Assembly (NCBI GenBank): GCA_964444825.1
Contig: CAYUIS010000028.1
Location: 1 to 43,214, forward strand
Length of the DNA stretch: 43,214 nt
From: CAYUIS01 sp964444825
Lineage (GTDB): Bacteria; Chloroflexota; Anaerolineae; B4-G1
Reading direction: 5' to 3'
The notes below the pieces were generated by a model. That model searched no databases, had not been told where the DNA came from, and was given only the letters and a program-made list of their open reading frames with translations. The translations under genes were made by a program, and so were the position numbers. Below, piece after piece: positions 14,706 to 23,906 of the stretch; position 1 is the stretch's first letter, and each line of letters begins with the position of its first letter.

Positions 14706-15662
14706 GTGCCCCCTGTTACCCAATTCACTGACCGAGTCATCCAAAACGTCGAGACCGTCATCGTCGGCAAGCGACAGCAGATCGAGTTGCTGATGGTGGC
14801 CCTGCTCTGCCAGGGGCACGTGCTCATCGAGGACGTGCCCGGCACGGGCAAGACGATGCTGGCCCGCGCGATCGCGGCCAGTATGGGCATCAGCTTCAAG
14901 AGGCTCCAATGTACACCCGACCTACTGCCCAACGACATCACTGGCGTCAGTGTGTTCAATCAACAGACCAACGGGTTCGAGTTCCGGCCCGGCCCGGTCT
15001 TTGTCAACATCCTGCTGACCGACGAGATCAACCGGGCCACGCCCCGCACCCAGGCCGCGCTGCTGGAGGCGATGCAGGAACATCAGGTCACAATGGATGG
15101 CGTCACTCGTCCTCTCCCTGCACCGTTTCTGGTGCTGGCCACCCAGAACCCTATCGAGTACGAGGGCACCTTCCCCCTGCCCGAGGCCCAGCTCGACCGT
15201 TTCCTCATGTGCCTCTCACTGGGCTATCCAGAGACCGATGACGAAGCTCAAATGCTGCGCAGCCTCAGGAAACAGCACCCAATCGAGACGATTGGCCAGG
15301 TGGTGGACGGGCACGAATTGCTGCACCATCACGAGACCGTCACCGACGTCCACGTGGACGAGTCTCTGGAACGATACATCCTGTCCATCGTGCAGGCCAC
15401 CCGCTCCCATTCCGACGTCGCACTGGGGGCCAGTCCACGCGGGTCGTTGGCCCTTTACAAGACAGCCCAGGCACTGGCCACACTGCGGAACCGTGACTAT
15501 GTCGTCCCTGACGACGTCAAGCTGTTGGCTCCCCTCACCCTGGCCCACCGGCTGATCATCAAGCCGGAGAGTCAGTTGCGCGGACGGTCCGCCGACGCCA
15601 TCCTGGCTGACATACTGGAGCGCACCGAGCTGGATATTGGGGAACTGAGACGTGATGCGTGA
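14706..15662 (+). CDS. MoxR-family AAA+ ATPase
   Basis: A 318-residue AAA+ chaperone-like ATPase. Walker A is LIEDVPGTGKTMLARAIA (Lys49). Walker B is ILLTDEINRATPRTQAALLE. The sensor 1 Asn is in VLATQNPIEYEGTFPLPEAQ, and the lid contains GASPRGSLALYKTAQALA. MoxR proteins help mature metal- or cofactor-containing complexes and are usually encoded with DUF58/VWA proteins, as here. Start GTG 14706 has AAGGAG 8 nt upstream and lies 28 nt after the predicted transcription start. The frame stays open upstream but that part is not family-like. The DUF58 gene follows after 46 nt. Confidence 0.93.
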   Translation: MPPVTQFTDRVIQNVETVIVGKRQQIELLMVALLCQGHVLIEDVPGTGKTMLARAIAASMGISFKRLQCTPDLLPNDITGVSVFNQQTNGFEFRPGPVFVNILLTDEINRATPRTQAALLEAMQEHQVTMDGVTRPLPAPFLVLATQNPIEYEGTFPLPEAQLDRFLMCLSLGYPETDDEAQMLRSLRKQHPIETIGQVVDGHELLHHHETVTDVHVDESLERYILSIVQATRSHSDVALGASPRGSLALYKTAQALATLRNRDYVVPDDVKLLAPLTLAHRLIIKPESQLRGRSADAILADILERTELDIGELRRDA

Positions 15663-15708
15663 TTCGCTGCCAGCATTGGCCGGGAATACGTGACCGGCGA
15701 GCATCACT

Positions 15709-16917
15709 ATGCGCAGTTTCGTTCCCTTTCTGCTGATTCTGTTCCTAATCGCCGCCCTCCTTCGTTTGGACTTTTTCTTCACCATCGCCTATCTCTTCTT
15801 TGCTGTCTATCTATTGTCGCGCCTGTGGACACGACACACGATTCATCACCTGCGCGTCCAGCGGCAGTTCACGAATCGTGCCTTCCCTGAGGAACAGGTG
15901 CCGGTGACTCTGACGGTGCACAACGATACCCGATTGCCCATCCCCTGGCTGGAGGTGAACGAATCGCTGCCCGTAGACCTTGTCGCACCTCCCTTTTTTC
16001 GCAGGGTGCTCAGTCTAGATCCGCACGAGCGACGTTCTCTCCACTACACGCTTCATTGTCGTCGACGGGGCTACTATCGCGTCGGGCCGTTGGCCGTGCG
16101 CGCCGGTGATCTGTTCGGGCTTGAGCCCTACGTCCACGCCCGGACAGAGCCAGATCACATCATCGTCTACCCCCGGGTGATCCCCCTTCAGCAACTGGAT
16201 CTGCCCACACAATCCCCTCTTGTGGCCATGCCTGCCCAGGCACGCCTGTTCGAAGATCCAGCCCGGATTATGGGGGTGCGCGACTACCAGCGAGGCGACT
16301 CCTTGCGCCGTATCCACTGGACAGCGACGGCCACCGCTGGACGGCTGCTGGTGAAGCGATACCAACCATCCATCGCCCGCGAAACCTGGATCTGCCTGGA
16401 CATGGATGAGGCGGACTATGCCCGTCGCCAGCGATACACCGCCACCGAACTAGCCATCGTCGTCGCCGCCTCCATCGCCAACCACATCGTCGTCAGAGAG
16501 GGACTGCCAGCGGGTTTGATCACCGAGGGGGATGATCCACTATCCGAGCGGGATCCCCCGGCACCGCTCCACTTTCACCTGCCGCCACGCTCCGAGCGGT
16601 CCCACCTGATGTCCCTGCTGGAGGTCCTGGCGCGGGTGCAGATCACCTCAGGAACGAGCTTTGTAGATCTGCTGCGCCGCGAGAGTGCCAAGCTCTCGTG
16701 GGGGGCCACGCTATCGATCATCACCGGTCGCGAGAGCGAAGAGTTGTTCGATACGCTGGTCGCCCTACACCAGGCCGGGTTTGCCGTGTCCCTTATTCTC
16801 GTGCGGCCAGCCCGCCCATCGGCTGAACTGCAGAAGCGGGCAGACCTGCTAGGCGTGCCTATCCATCGGGTATGGGCGGTCAGCACTGTGGAGCAGGATC
16901 TGGAGATCTGGCGGTGA
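15709..16917 (+). CDS. DUF58 domain-containing membrane protein
   Basis: A 402-residue protein with two N-terminal membrane helices (about 5-40), then an Ig-like region and the DUF58 signature GVRDYQRGDSLRRIHW, followed by TGRLLVKRYQ-like residues (TATAGRLLVKRYQPS). The C-terminal half is a VWA-like fold (TWICLDMDEADYARR). It is the standard partner of MoxR ATPases and is thought to help assemble an envelope complex. The precise client is unknown. The ribosome site is weak. Its TGA overlaps the GTG of the next gene (GTGA at 16914-16917). Confidence 0.9.
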   Translation: MRSFVPFLLILFLIAALLRLDFFFTIAYLFFAVYLLSRLWTRHTIHHLRVQRQFTNRAFPEEQVPVTLTVHNDTRLPIPWLEVNESLPVDLVAPPFFRRVLSLDPHERRSLHYTLHCRRRGYYRVGPLAVRAGDLFGLEPYVHARTEPDHIIVYPRVIPLQQLDLPTQSPLVAMPAQARLFEDPARIMGVRDYQRGDSLRRIHWTATATAGRLLVKRYQPSIARETWICLDMDEADYARRQRYTATELAIVVAASIANHIVVREGLPAGLITEGDDPLSERDPPAPLHFHLPPRSERSHLMSLLEVLARVQITSGTSFVDLLRRESAKLSWGATLSIITGRESEELFDTLVALHQAGFAVSLILVRPARPSAELQKRADLLGVPIHRVWAVSTVEQDLEIWR

Positions 16918-18500
16918 GAGATCAATCGATTGCGTGGGTAGAGAACGTGTTCCGCCCGTTGGGGGTCGGGGTGATGATGGGCTGCATCGCTCTATCGGTG
17001 GTCGATTTGATTCACCTGTTCGCCCCAACCTGGACCGGCACGTTCATCATCGCTGGATCCATACTGGCAGCGCTGGATGCCCATTACTCCTTGCGGATGA
17101 TCCGGACCAGAGAGCTACGAGGGGTCGATGTCACCCGCTTCCGGGCCACCGAGTTCGCAGCGCTCTTTGTCCTGCTCAGGATCGGTAGCTACATCGGCGA
17201 CAGTTGGGCCGACATATGGGGGGATTTTGTGCTCTGGCCCCTGGAACCGCAGAGAATCCTGAATCGAGAGACCGTTGTTGCCTTGGCACTGGCCCTAGTT
17301 TCCTGGTGGGTGTCTACTCAGACGGCCCGAGACCTGGAACGGATTGGCGAACCTCCCCCTCATCAGCGTGACCACGTGCCTCCCCAGGAGAGCATCGCCA
17401 ATCGCTTCTTCTACGGTGGCGTTGTTCTGCTTCTCCTCACCGGGATCACTCGCATTGGGATCGCTGGATTGCTGGACCTAAGCCGCCCACCCGTTCCAGG
17501 CCTGGTGCTCAACGTGTTGGTTTACTCGCTCCTGGGACTGGCGATGATGGGCCAGGTACACCTCACCAGGTCTTTTCAACAATGGGAGACCCAGGGAACG
17601 AGAGTAGCGCAGGGACTGGCAAAGCGCTGGGTACGCTACAGCGTGATCCTCGTCAGCCTGGCAGCGCTGGCAGCATTCTTGCTTCCCACCGGCTACACCG
17701 TTGGCCTATTGGACGTGGTTGCCACACTGGTGTATGGGCTTGGATACTTGGCGACGCTGTTCACAATGCTCCTCTGGCTTCTCTTCAGCCTTCTGCTGGC
17801 GCCATTTGCCCGTCTATTTGGCGCTGACTCTGCCCCACCCCCGCGCCCCCTTCCCTCGTTAGAACTGCCCGAAGCTGGGACAGGAGCTCCCGACCTCGGT
17901 GGGGCCAGTCCCCACTGGTTCGAGATACTCCGATCGCTCGTCTTCTGGACCGCCGCGCTGGCGATGGTCATCTATGTGATCCGCAGCTACTTGCGCGACC
18001 GCCCTGAACTGCTAGAAGCACTTGTCTCGCTGAGACCCATCCGAGCCGTGCGTGATTTTCTGGCCAATCTGTGGCGTCGCCTGACCGGACTGGCGGAGAT
18101 CATCGCCGAGCGCACCCCCGGACAATTCTCATGGCGACGCACGCACCACAGGCCTCCAGAGATGCCCTTCCGCCTGTTCCGCCTCGGCGCACTCTCGCCC
18201 AGAGAACGTATCCTATACTACTACCTGAGTATCCTGCGCCGCGCTGGTCAACTGGGCTTCCCCCGGCGCCGTTCCCAGACACCCCACGAATACGGCCAGG
18301 CTATCGAGCCTCACCTGGAAGGGGCAGAGATGGAGATGTCTACGCTCACCCAGTCTTTCATCGAGGCACGTTATAGTCAGCACGCCTTCGATCGTTTGCA
18401 GGACCGACAGGTGCGCGCCAGATGGCGTCAGGTGAAGGCCGCCCTGCGCACACTCAAGCACAAGACAGAGATAGAACCCGCAGAAAGGAAGTCTGAATGA
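16914..18500 (+). CDS. polytopic membrane protein with C-terminal DUF4129-type domain
   Basis: A 528-residue protein. It has about nine hydrophobic segments up to residue 350, a proline-rich linker (APPPRPLPSLELP), another membrane helix, and then a cytoplasmic C-terminal region. There, ERILYYYLSILRRAGQLGFP and RRSQTPHEYGQAI match the DUF4129 domain seen at the end of transglutaminase-like partners of MoxR/DUF58 systems. No transglutaminase catalytic triad is evident, so this protein appears to carry only the membrane and DUF4129 parts. Start GTG 16914 overlaps the DUF58 stop. The end overlaps the next start (ATGA at 18497). Confidence 0.75.
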   Translation: MRDQSIAWVENVFRPLGVGVMMGCIALSVVDLIHLFAPTWTGTFIIAGSILAALDAHYSLRMIRTRELRGVDVTRFRATEFAALFVLLRIGSYIGDSWADIWGDFVLWPLEPQRILNRETVVALALALVSWWVSTQTARDLERIGEPPPHQRDHVPPQESIANRFFYGGVVLLLLTGITRIGIAGLLDLSRPPVPGLVLNVLVYSLLGLAMMGQVHLTRSFQQWETQGTRVAQGLAKRWVRYSVILVSLAALAAFLLPTGYTVGLLDVVATLVYGLGYLATLFTMLLWLLFSLLLAPFARLFGADSAPPPRPLPSLELPEAGTGAPDLGGASPHWFEILRSLVFWTAALAMVIYVIRSYLRDRPELLEALVSLRPIRAVRDFLANLWRRLTGLAEIIAERTPGQFSWRRTHHRPPEMPFRLFRLGALSPRERILYYYLSILRRAGQLGFPRRRSQTPHEYGQAIEPHLEGAEMEMSTLTQSFIEARYSQHAFDRLQDRQVRARWRQVKAALRTLKHKTEIEPAERKSE

Positions 18501-19702
18501 ACAACTCAAACACGTTTAGCCTAGCCACCCGCGCAGTACACGCTGGCATCCGCGTCCCCCACCCCGATTATGTCCCTACGGTGACGCCCATCCATCCTTC
18601 CGTCACGTACACCTATGATCGTATGGAGGACCTAGATGGCGTCTTTGGCGGGACACGCCAGGGATACGTTTATGGCCGCTACGGCAACCCCACCGTGACT
18701 GCGCTTGAGGAGGCGGTAGCCACGTTGGAGGATGGAGAGGCTGCCCTGGCTTTTGCCTCTGGGATGGCGGCCATTCACACGGCATTGCTGGCTGTAGGGG
18801 CTCGGGCAGGGTCTGCTGTGGTCGCGGCTCAGGATGTATATGGCGCGACCTATGCCCTGTTGGACCAGCTTCTGCGATCCCAGGGCGTCACCGTCCGTTT
18901 TGTGGACGCAACCGACCTGGAAGCCGTGGAGAGCGCCTGTCGTGAGCTCAAACCGGCGGCTCTCCTGGTGGAGACCATCTCCAACCCGCTCCTCAAGGTG
19001 GCTGACCTTCCGGCACTGGCCAATGTCGCCCATCAGTATGGTTCGGCCCTACTGGTGGATAACACCTTCGCCACGCCGTGCCTGGTCCAACCTCTAAGCC
19101 TTGGGACCGACATCGTGATCCATTCCACCACCAAGTATCTCGGCGGGCATGGAGACGTGTTGGGCGGGATCGTAGTCACCTCCCACGCGCAGCGTGCAAA
19201 GCTGTTCGAAGTGCTCAAGGTAACCGGTGGCAACTCGGGACCCCACGATGCCTGGCTTGTGCTCCGGGGAATCAAGACCCTGCCACTGCGTATGCAGCAG
19301 CACAATTCAAACGGCCTGGCAGTGGCCCGCTGGTTGCAGGCTCACCCCAAGGTCAGCCAGGTCAACTACCCAGGGCTGGCATCCCATCCACAGCACCAGG
19401 TGGCAAAAGGGCTCTTTGGCACACGCGGGTATGGCGGAATGATCTCTTTCGTGCTAAGTGGGGCCGACCAGAGCCGGGTTTTCCAGTTCTTTGAGTCGCT
19501 GCGCCTCTGTGTACCTGCCACGACCCTGGGCGATGTCCACACGCTGGTCCTCTACCCGGCCCATTCATCCCACCGCGCGCTCAGTCCGGAGGAAAGGAGC
19601 CGTATCGGCATCGGCGATGGGCTCATACGTCTGTCGGTAGGTATCGAGGCCGTGGAAGATATCATCAACGATTTGGATCAAGCACTGACCGCACTAGATT
19701 GA
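18497..19702 (+). CDS. Cys/Met metabolism PLP enzyme (cystathionine gamma-synthase/lyase-like)
   Basis: A 401-residue trans-sulfuration enzyme of the cystathionine gamma-synthase family. GYVYGRYGNPTVTALEEAVA contributes Tyr/Arg from the neighbouring subunit, LVDNTFATPCLVQPL is the PLP pocket, and the Schiff-base lysine is Lys213 in HSTTKYLGGHGDVLGG. Gamma-synthase, gamma-lyase, methionine gamma-lyase and O-acetylhomoserine sulfhydrylase cannot be told apart reliably by eye. AAAGGAAG precedes ATG 18497, which overlaps the DUF4129-protein stop. The enzyme is thus translationally coupled to a MoxR-type envelope operon, an unusual setting. No SAM or cobalamin riboswitch is seen upstream. Confidence 0.9.
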   Translation: MNNSNTFSLATRAVHAGIRVPHPDYVPTVTPIHPSVTYTYDRMEDLDGVFGGTRQGYVYGRYGNPTVTALEEAVATLEDGEAALAFASGMAAIHTALLAVGARAGSAVVAAQDVYGATYALLDQLLRSQGVTVRFVDATDLEAVESACRELKPAALLVETISNPLLKVADLPALANVAHQYGSALLVDNTFATPCLVQPLSLGTDIVIHSTTKYLGGHGDVLGGIVVTSHAQRAKLFEVLKVTGGNSGPHDAWLVLRGIKTLPLRMQQHNSNGLAVARWLQAHPKVSQVNYPGLASHPQHQVAKGLFGTRGYGGMISFVLSGADQSRVFQFFESLRLCVPATTLGDVHTLVLYPAHSSHRALSPEERSRIGIGDGLIRLSVGIEAVEDIINDLDQALTALD

Positions 19703-19867
19703 GGCAAGCCAGCGCCACCACGTACGCTTTGAGCATGGGCCGGCTGCTCCTCTACAGATCCAAGATGTCACAATCGCAGATGCCTACGGAGCCAGCGCAG
19801 ACATCAACGAGATCAACAACGTGCTCGACAGAGACACACTCGTGGTCCGATCATAAGGAGGTGTAGC
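19703..19867 (+). other. intergenic stretch with a protein-like orphan frame
   Basis: Between the PLP enzyme and the secreted protein, one frame without an internal stop runs to TAA at 19854-19856 and reads PAAPLQIQDVTIADAYGASA, then DINEINNVLDRDTLVVRS. It has no start codon at a sensible place, so it may be the 3' scrap of a lost gene. I cannot assign a family. The ribosome site AAGGAGG of the next gene follows directly. Confidence 0.25.
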
Positions 19868-21499
19868 ATGAAATATGCGTCCTATCCCCGCCGGCGTGTA
19901 AGCAGGCTCCTCATGATCCTTTTCCTCTTCGGCCTGTCCCCCGCTCTCTTGGGGGCGGGCTACCATATCCCGGTTTCCCTTACACGGATCATCTTTCTCC
20001 ACCATTCCTGTGGAGAAAACTTGATCAACCAGGGCAATGTCCGCGAAGGGCTCACAGCCCTTGGCTACGAGTTCTTTGACCACGGCTACAACGATGACGG
20101 GTTGCGTCTGGCAGACGGCTCGTACACGGGCACCAACTTTGATGTACCTGGAGACAATACCGACCCCGACGGCTTGGCCGCCATCTTTGACCAGCCGCTC
20201 CACGATCCACCGGACAACACCTTCAGCTATCTGATGCAATACGACGTCGTCGCCTTCAAGTCCTGCTATCCCGCCAGCAACATCGTGAGTGATGAGCATC
20301 TGGCCGAGGTCCAATCCTATTACGTGTCGATCCGCGACCGGATGGACGGCTACCCCAACGTGGTCTTTGTCATCGTCACCCAGCCGCCACAGGTGCCAGG
20401 CGGCAGCGACCCCGAGGAGGCAAGACGAGCCCGGGCATTGACAGACTGGCTGCAATCCGACGAGTACCTGGACGGCCATCCCAACGTTTTCACTTTTGAT
20501 TTCTTTGGGCTCCTGGCGGACGACAGCAACTTTCTGCGAGCCGAGTATCGATTTGATGACTATGATGGCCATCCCAATGAACAGGCCAACCGTGCGATTG
20601 GTCCGCGTTTTGTAGAGTTCCTTCACCAGGCTATCCAAAGCTATATGGGGGAAGCACCACGTCCTACCCTTGCCATACCCACCCCACTGCCTGCAGAGAC
20701 TGTCCAACCCGAGATCACAAGAACTCCCCAGCTCCCGCCTCCCTCTGGTCTACCACCAGCAGGCGTCATTGACGATTTTGAATCATCTACTGGCTTTTGG
20801 GATGGTACCGCCGACACCGGTTCTACCATTGAGTGCGGGCACGACGGCAGCACCGCTCACAATGGACAGGCGTCCCTGCACATCGACTATAACGTCGCGC
20901 TCCACGGATGGGGGGATTGTGGACGATACTTTGAACCACTGCAAAACTGGAGCACTGGTTCGGGGCTTTCCCTATGGCTCCGCTCAGAAGAGCCAAAAGA
21001 ACCGATCACCTTGATGCTGTTTTCAGGTGAACCTGATGGGCCGACGCCATTTGAGGTGGCCCTTGAGACCACATTGGAAAGCACAGAAGAATGGGGACAA
21101 GTCACGTTTCTGTGGACCGACTTTGCCCCGGCGGCGTGGGCTGATGCAGATGGCCTGTCTCAGGTAGATCCTAGTCGGGTGACAGGCTACGGATTCAGCA
21201 TCACTGCGGCGGAGGGGGACAATGCAGGACACATCTGGATTGACGATGTCAGTCTTGCCACAGGCGAGGAGCAATCGATCCGGCCAATCGACGTGCCAAC
21301 AGCCACCCCTGTCGCCGCTCCCTTGGAAACTGAATCCGGTGAGGAGGTTGTCCAGGTAGCTACTGAGGAGCACGCCGAGGAACCAAGCGAGATACCCGTT
21401 CAAGAACCAGAGCCTGGAGGCGGACTATGCCCCGCTGCGATGGTCGCAGTTCCAATGGCGGTGCTAGGCTTTATACTTGTGGACCACCGCCAGCGGTAG
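19868..21499 (+). CDS. secreted SGNH-hydrolase-like protein with C-terminal carbohydrate-binding-like domain and sorting tail
   Basis: A 543-residue exported protein. It has a signal peptide (RRRVSRLLMILFLFGLSPAL). Residues 35-260 resemble an SGNH-type esterase: IIFLHHSCGENLI gives candidate nucleophile Ser47, and DYDGHPNEQANR gives Asp233 and His235. A Pro/Thr-rich linker leads to a beta-rich domain (about 300-460; VIDDFESSTGFWDG to HIWIDDVSLATG) typical of CIA30/CBM-like binding modules. After a second acidic Glu/Pro linker, the end is GGGLCPAAMVAVPMAVLGF plus a basic DHRQR, resembling a C-terminal sorting/anchor signal. Its ribosome site AAGGAGG lies 5 nt before ATG 19868. It converges with the GH31 gene, with only 6 nt between stops. 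Confidence 0.6.
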   Translation: MKYASYPRRRVSRLLMILFLFGLSPALLGAGYHIPVSLTRIIFLHHSCGENLINQGNVREGLTALGYEFFDHGYNDDGLRLADGSYTGTNFDVPGDNTDPDGLAAIFDQPLHDPPDNTFSYLMQYDVVAFKSCYPASNIVSDEHLAEVQSYYVSIRDRMDGYPNVVFVIVTQPPQVPGGSDPEEARRARALTDWLQSDEYLDGHPNVFTFDFFGLLADDSNFLRAEYRFDDYDGHPNEQANRAIGPRFVEFLHQAIQSYMGEAPRPTLAIPTPLPAETVQPEITRTPQLPPPSGLPPAGVIDDFESSTGFWDGTADTGSTIECGHDGSTAHNGQASLHIDYNVALHGWGDCGRYFEPLQNWSTGSGLSLWLRSEEPKEPITLMLFSGEPDGPTPFEVALETTLESTEEWGQVTFLWTDFAPAAWADADGLSQVDPSRVTGYGFSITAAEGDNAGHIWIDDVSLATGEEQSIRPIDVPTATPVAAPLETESGEEVVQVATEEHAEEPSEIPVQEPEPGGGLCPAAMVAVPMAVLGFILVDHRQR

Positions 21500-21505
21500 G
21501 GCACC

Positions 21506-23842
21506 TTACCGCCACACGATGATCTCTTGGCTGGCGGTCTCTGCAAGCTCAATGACCAGCCCTCCGCCTTCGGCGCGCCAACGATCGTGCGCCCGGTTAT
21601 TGATGGCCACACGACGGGCCGTGGGGAAATCATTCAGAATCACGATGGGCGGGGCAGGCAGCTCTCCCTCGAGACTGAGCTGCAATGTCGTATCATCGGC
21701 AGTATACGAGATTGTGACGGTGGATCCATCCTCATCATAAAGAACAAAGCGCCCGCCAACCCCCGTATAGATATTGATCACCATTCTTGCGCCGACGGCC
21801 CGATCGCTGTGATCCACCGCCGGTCCCATCGGAATGATCGCACCCCGCCGGATAAAGAGAGGCATGATCTCGAGTGGCGCAGGATAGTTCAGCCACATCG
21901 GCCCCTCGTGGATCTCGCGACTCCAATAGTCTACCCACTCGCCGGCCGGGAGATAGATCATACGCCGCTGCGCGCCCCGTTCGAGCACTGGCGCAACGAG
22001 AAAGCTGTCACCGAAGAGATATTCGCTGTCCAGATGCCGCACGTTGGGATCGTGACTGTACTTGAGCACCAGCGCTCGCACCATCGGTAGACCGGTCCTG
22101 GTGGCCTGGACAGCGGTGGAATAGATGTAGGGAAGCAAGTGATATCGTAGTCTCGCATAACGCCGGAAAATAGCCTCGGCTTCCTCGCCAAACTCCCAAG
22201 GCTCTCGGGCAGTGACACCGTGACAACGACTGTGCGAACTGAATAGGCCAAACTGTGCCCAACGGATGTACAGCTCAGCGTCCGGCTGACCGAAAAAACC
22301 GCCGATGTCGTGACCATAGAACGGGATTCCCGAGAGGCCGATACTCAGTGCAGCCCTGAGTTGGTTCGCCATGTGTGGAAAGTCGGCGATGGGATCGCCA
22401 CCCCAGCAGGTCGGGTACCGCTGCGAACCGGCCCACCCCGACCGTCCCCAAACCAGTCCACGTCCCGCCATTTCCTGCGTAAGCTCAAAAACCGCACGGT
22501 TGTACAGCAGTGGGTACAGATTGTGCATTTCCCGCCCACTCATCCCACTGTGATAGACGCCATCCTCCGGTGCGCTCTCACCAAAGTCGGTCTTGAAGGT
22601 AGCCACCCCCTGCCCCATCAGCGGACGATGGAGATCTTGCCACCAGGTCACAGCCTCAGGGTTGCTCAAGTCCACAACCGACGCTGGGGGCACACCCTCG
22701 GCCCAGCCGTCGATAAAGTACGGCTTGCCCTCCTTGTCCAGCACAAAATACCCTTTCTCATGCCCTTCCTCGAAAATCGGGGCGTCCTCGGTAACGTACG
22801 GATTCTCCCACAGGCATAGTCGGAACCCACGCTCACGCAGCCCCGCGATCATCTCCTCTGGATCAGGAAAGCGTTCCTCATCCCATTGTAGACCGCACCA
22901 TCGGGGCGGATCGCCCATCCACCAGGGATCGATGTGGATCACATCGCAAGGGATACGATGGGTACGCATAGTCTCCGCAATCCGCTCCACCTCGGCCCGG
23001 TCTTGGTAGCCACACCGAGACATCCACAATCCAAAGGACCAGCGAGGCGGGATGGGTGCATAACCGGTGAGGTCGCAGTAGCGACGAAGGATATCGGACG
23101 GCTCAGGACCATAGATGAGGAAAACGTCCAACTCTGGTCCCTCGTGGGTGAAACTGTGAGCCAACAGGAAATCGGATGCCAGATCAAAAGTGACTCGAAA
23201 GGTCGTATTGACGAACAACCCATAGCCTCGGGTAGACCACAGGAACGGGACGTTCTTGTACGTCCGATGGCGCGAGATACCGGGTGCGTCGCTAGCCCAT
23301 AGCTCGAACCGCTGGCCAACCCGGTTGATACGCGCAAACTGCTCACCCAGACCGTACAGATCCTCATCGTGGGCCAGGGCGAATGTCTCGTGCACTATGG
23401 CCCGCTCGTTCTCGGAATCACGTACAAAGCCCAAACCCTTCCCACAGGAGCTCACGATTGTTCCGGAGGCGCTGGACAGACTACTCTCTTCTCCTTCCTG
23501 GCAGATGAGCTCACCAGCGCTATTCAGCAGTCGAATAACCCAGGGATCGCGAGCCACCTCCACGCGGATCATTTGGGTCGAGAGATCCAATCGGTCAGGA
23601 GCCTCTGACATCAAAAAGGGAACGGGTTCCCACGCCTCGCTTACGAGGACACCGCCGTGACTGCGATTCGACTCCTCCGAACGTTGACCTTCGGTCCTCA
23701 TACGCAGCCTTACCACCTCAGCCGTGCAAAAGTCGAGTGAAATCGCGACCTGGGTGCCAGAGTCAGTCTCCGCACGAAACAGCACCCCGTGCGCGGTGCG
23801 CTCAAAGTCGTGCCAACAGTCTACACGCTCATATGTGGACAT
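21506..23842 (-). CDS. GH31 alpha-xylosidase (YicI-like) / alpha-glucosidase
   Basis: A 778-residue family GH31 glycosidase. The nucleophile is Asp419 in FKTDFGESAPEDG and the acid/base is Asp483 in CWGGDPIADFPHM. These positions and the length are nearly those of E. coli YicI (772 residues; 416 and 482 from memory). The TDFGE form of the motif and SSHSRCHGVTAREPWEFG favour alpha-xylosidase over alpha-glucosidase. It would release xylose from xyloglucan-type oligosaccharides in the cytoplasm, as no signal peptide is visible. ATG 23842 is chosen over ATG 23878 because AGGAAG lies just upstream and the length then fits YicI. It is last in the antiporter-USP unit. Confidence 0.9.
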   Translation of the reverse strand: MSTYERVDCWHDFERTAHGVLFRAETDSGTQVAISLDFCTAEVVRLRMRTEGQRSEESNRSHGGVLVSEAWEPVPFLMSEAPDRLDLSTQMIRVEVARDPWVIRLLNSAGELICQEGEESSLSSASGTIVSSCGKGLGFVRDSENERAIVHETFALAHDEDLYGLGEQFARINRVGQRFELWASDAPGISRHRTYKNVPFLWSTRGYGLFVNTTFRVTFDLASDFLLAHSFTHEGPELDVFLIYGPEPSDILRRYCDLTGYAPIPPRWSFGLWMSRCGYQDRAEVERIAETMRTHRIPCDVIHIDPWWMGDPPRWCGLQWDEERFPDPEEMIAGLRERGFRLCLWENPYVTEDAPIFEEGHEKGYFVLDKEGKPYFIDGWAEGVPPASVVDLSNPEAVTWWQDLHRPLMGQGVATFKTDFGESAPEDGVYHSGMSGREMHNLYPLLYNRAVFELTQEMAGRGLVWGRSGWAGSQRYPTCWGGDPIADFPHMANQLRAALSIGLSGIPFYGHDIGGFFGQPDAELYIRWAQFGLFSSHSRCHGVTAREPWEFGEEAEAIFRRYARLRYHLLPYIYSTAVQATRTGLPMVRALVLKYSHDPNVRHLDSEYLFGDSFLVAPVLERGAQRRMIYLPAGEWVDYWSREIHEGPMWLNYPAPLEIMPLFIRRGAIIPMGPAVDHSDRAVGARMVINIYTGVGGRFVLYDEDGSTVTISYTADDTTLQLSLEGELPAPPIVILNDFPTARRVAINNRAHDRWRAEGGGLVIELAETASQEIIVWR

Positions 23843-23906
23843 ATGTCTTCCTGGCAAGGCTGACAGAGACCTCTGCATCTGCAGCGGGTTCGGGATATGG
23901 ATCCCC

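Noticed and set aside
19703..19867. Riboswitch or SAM-responsive leader near the trans-sulfuration gene
   Set aside because: The stretch lies downstream of that gene and shows no conserved riboswitch core.
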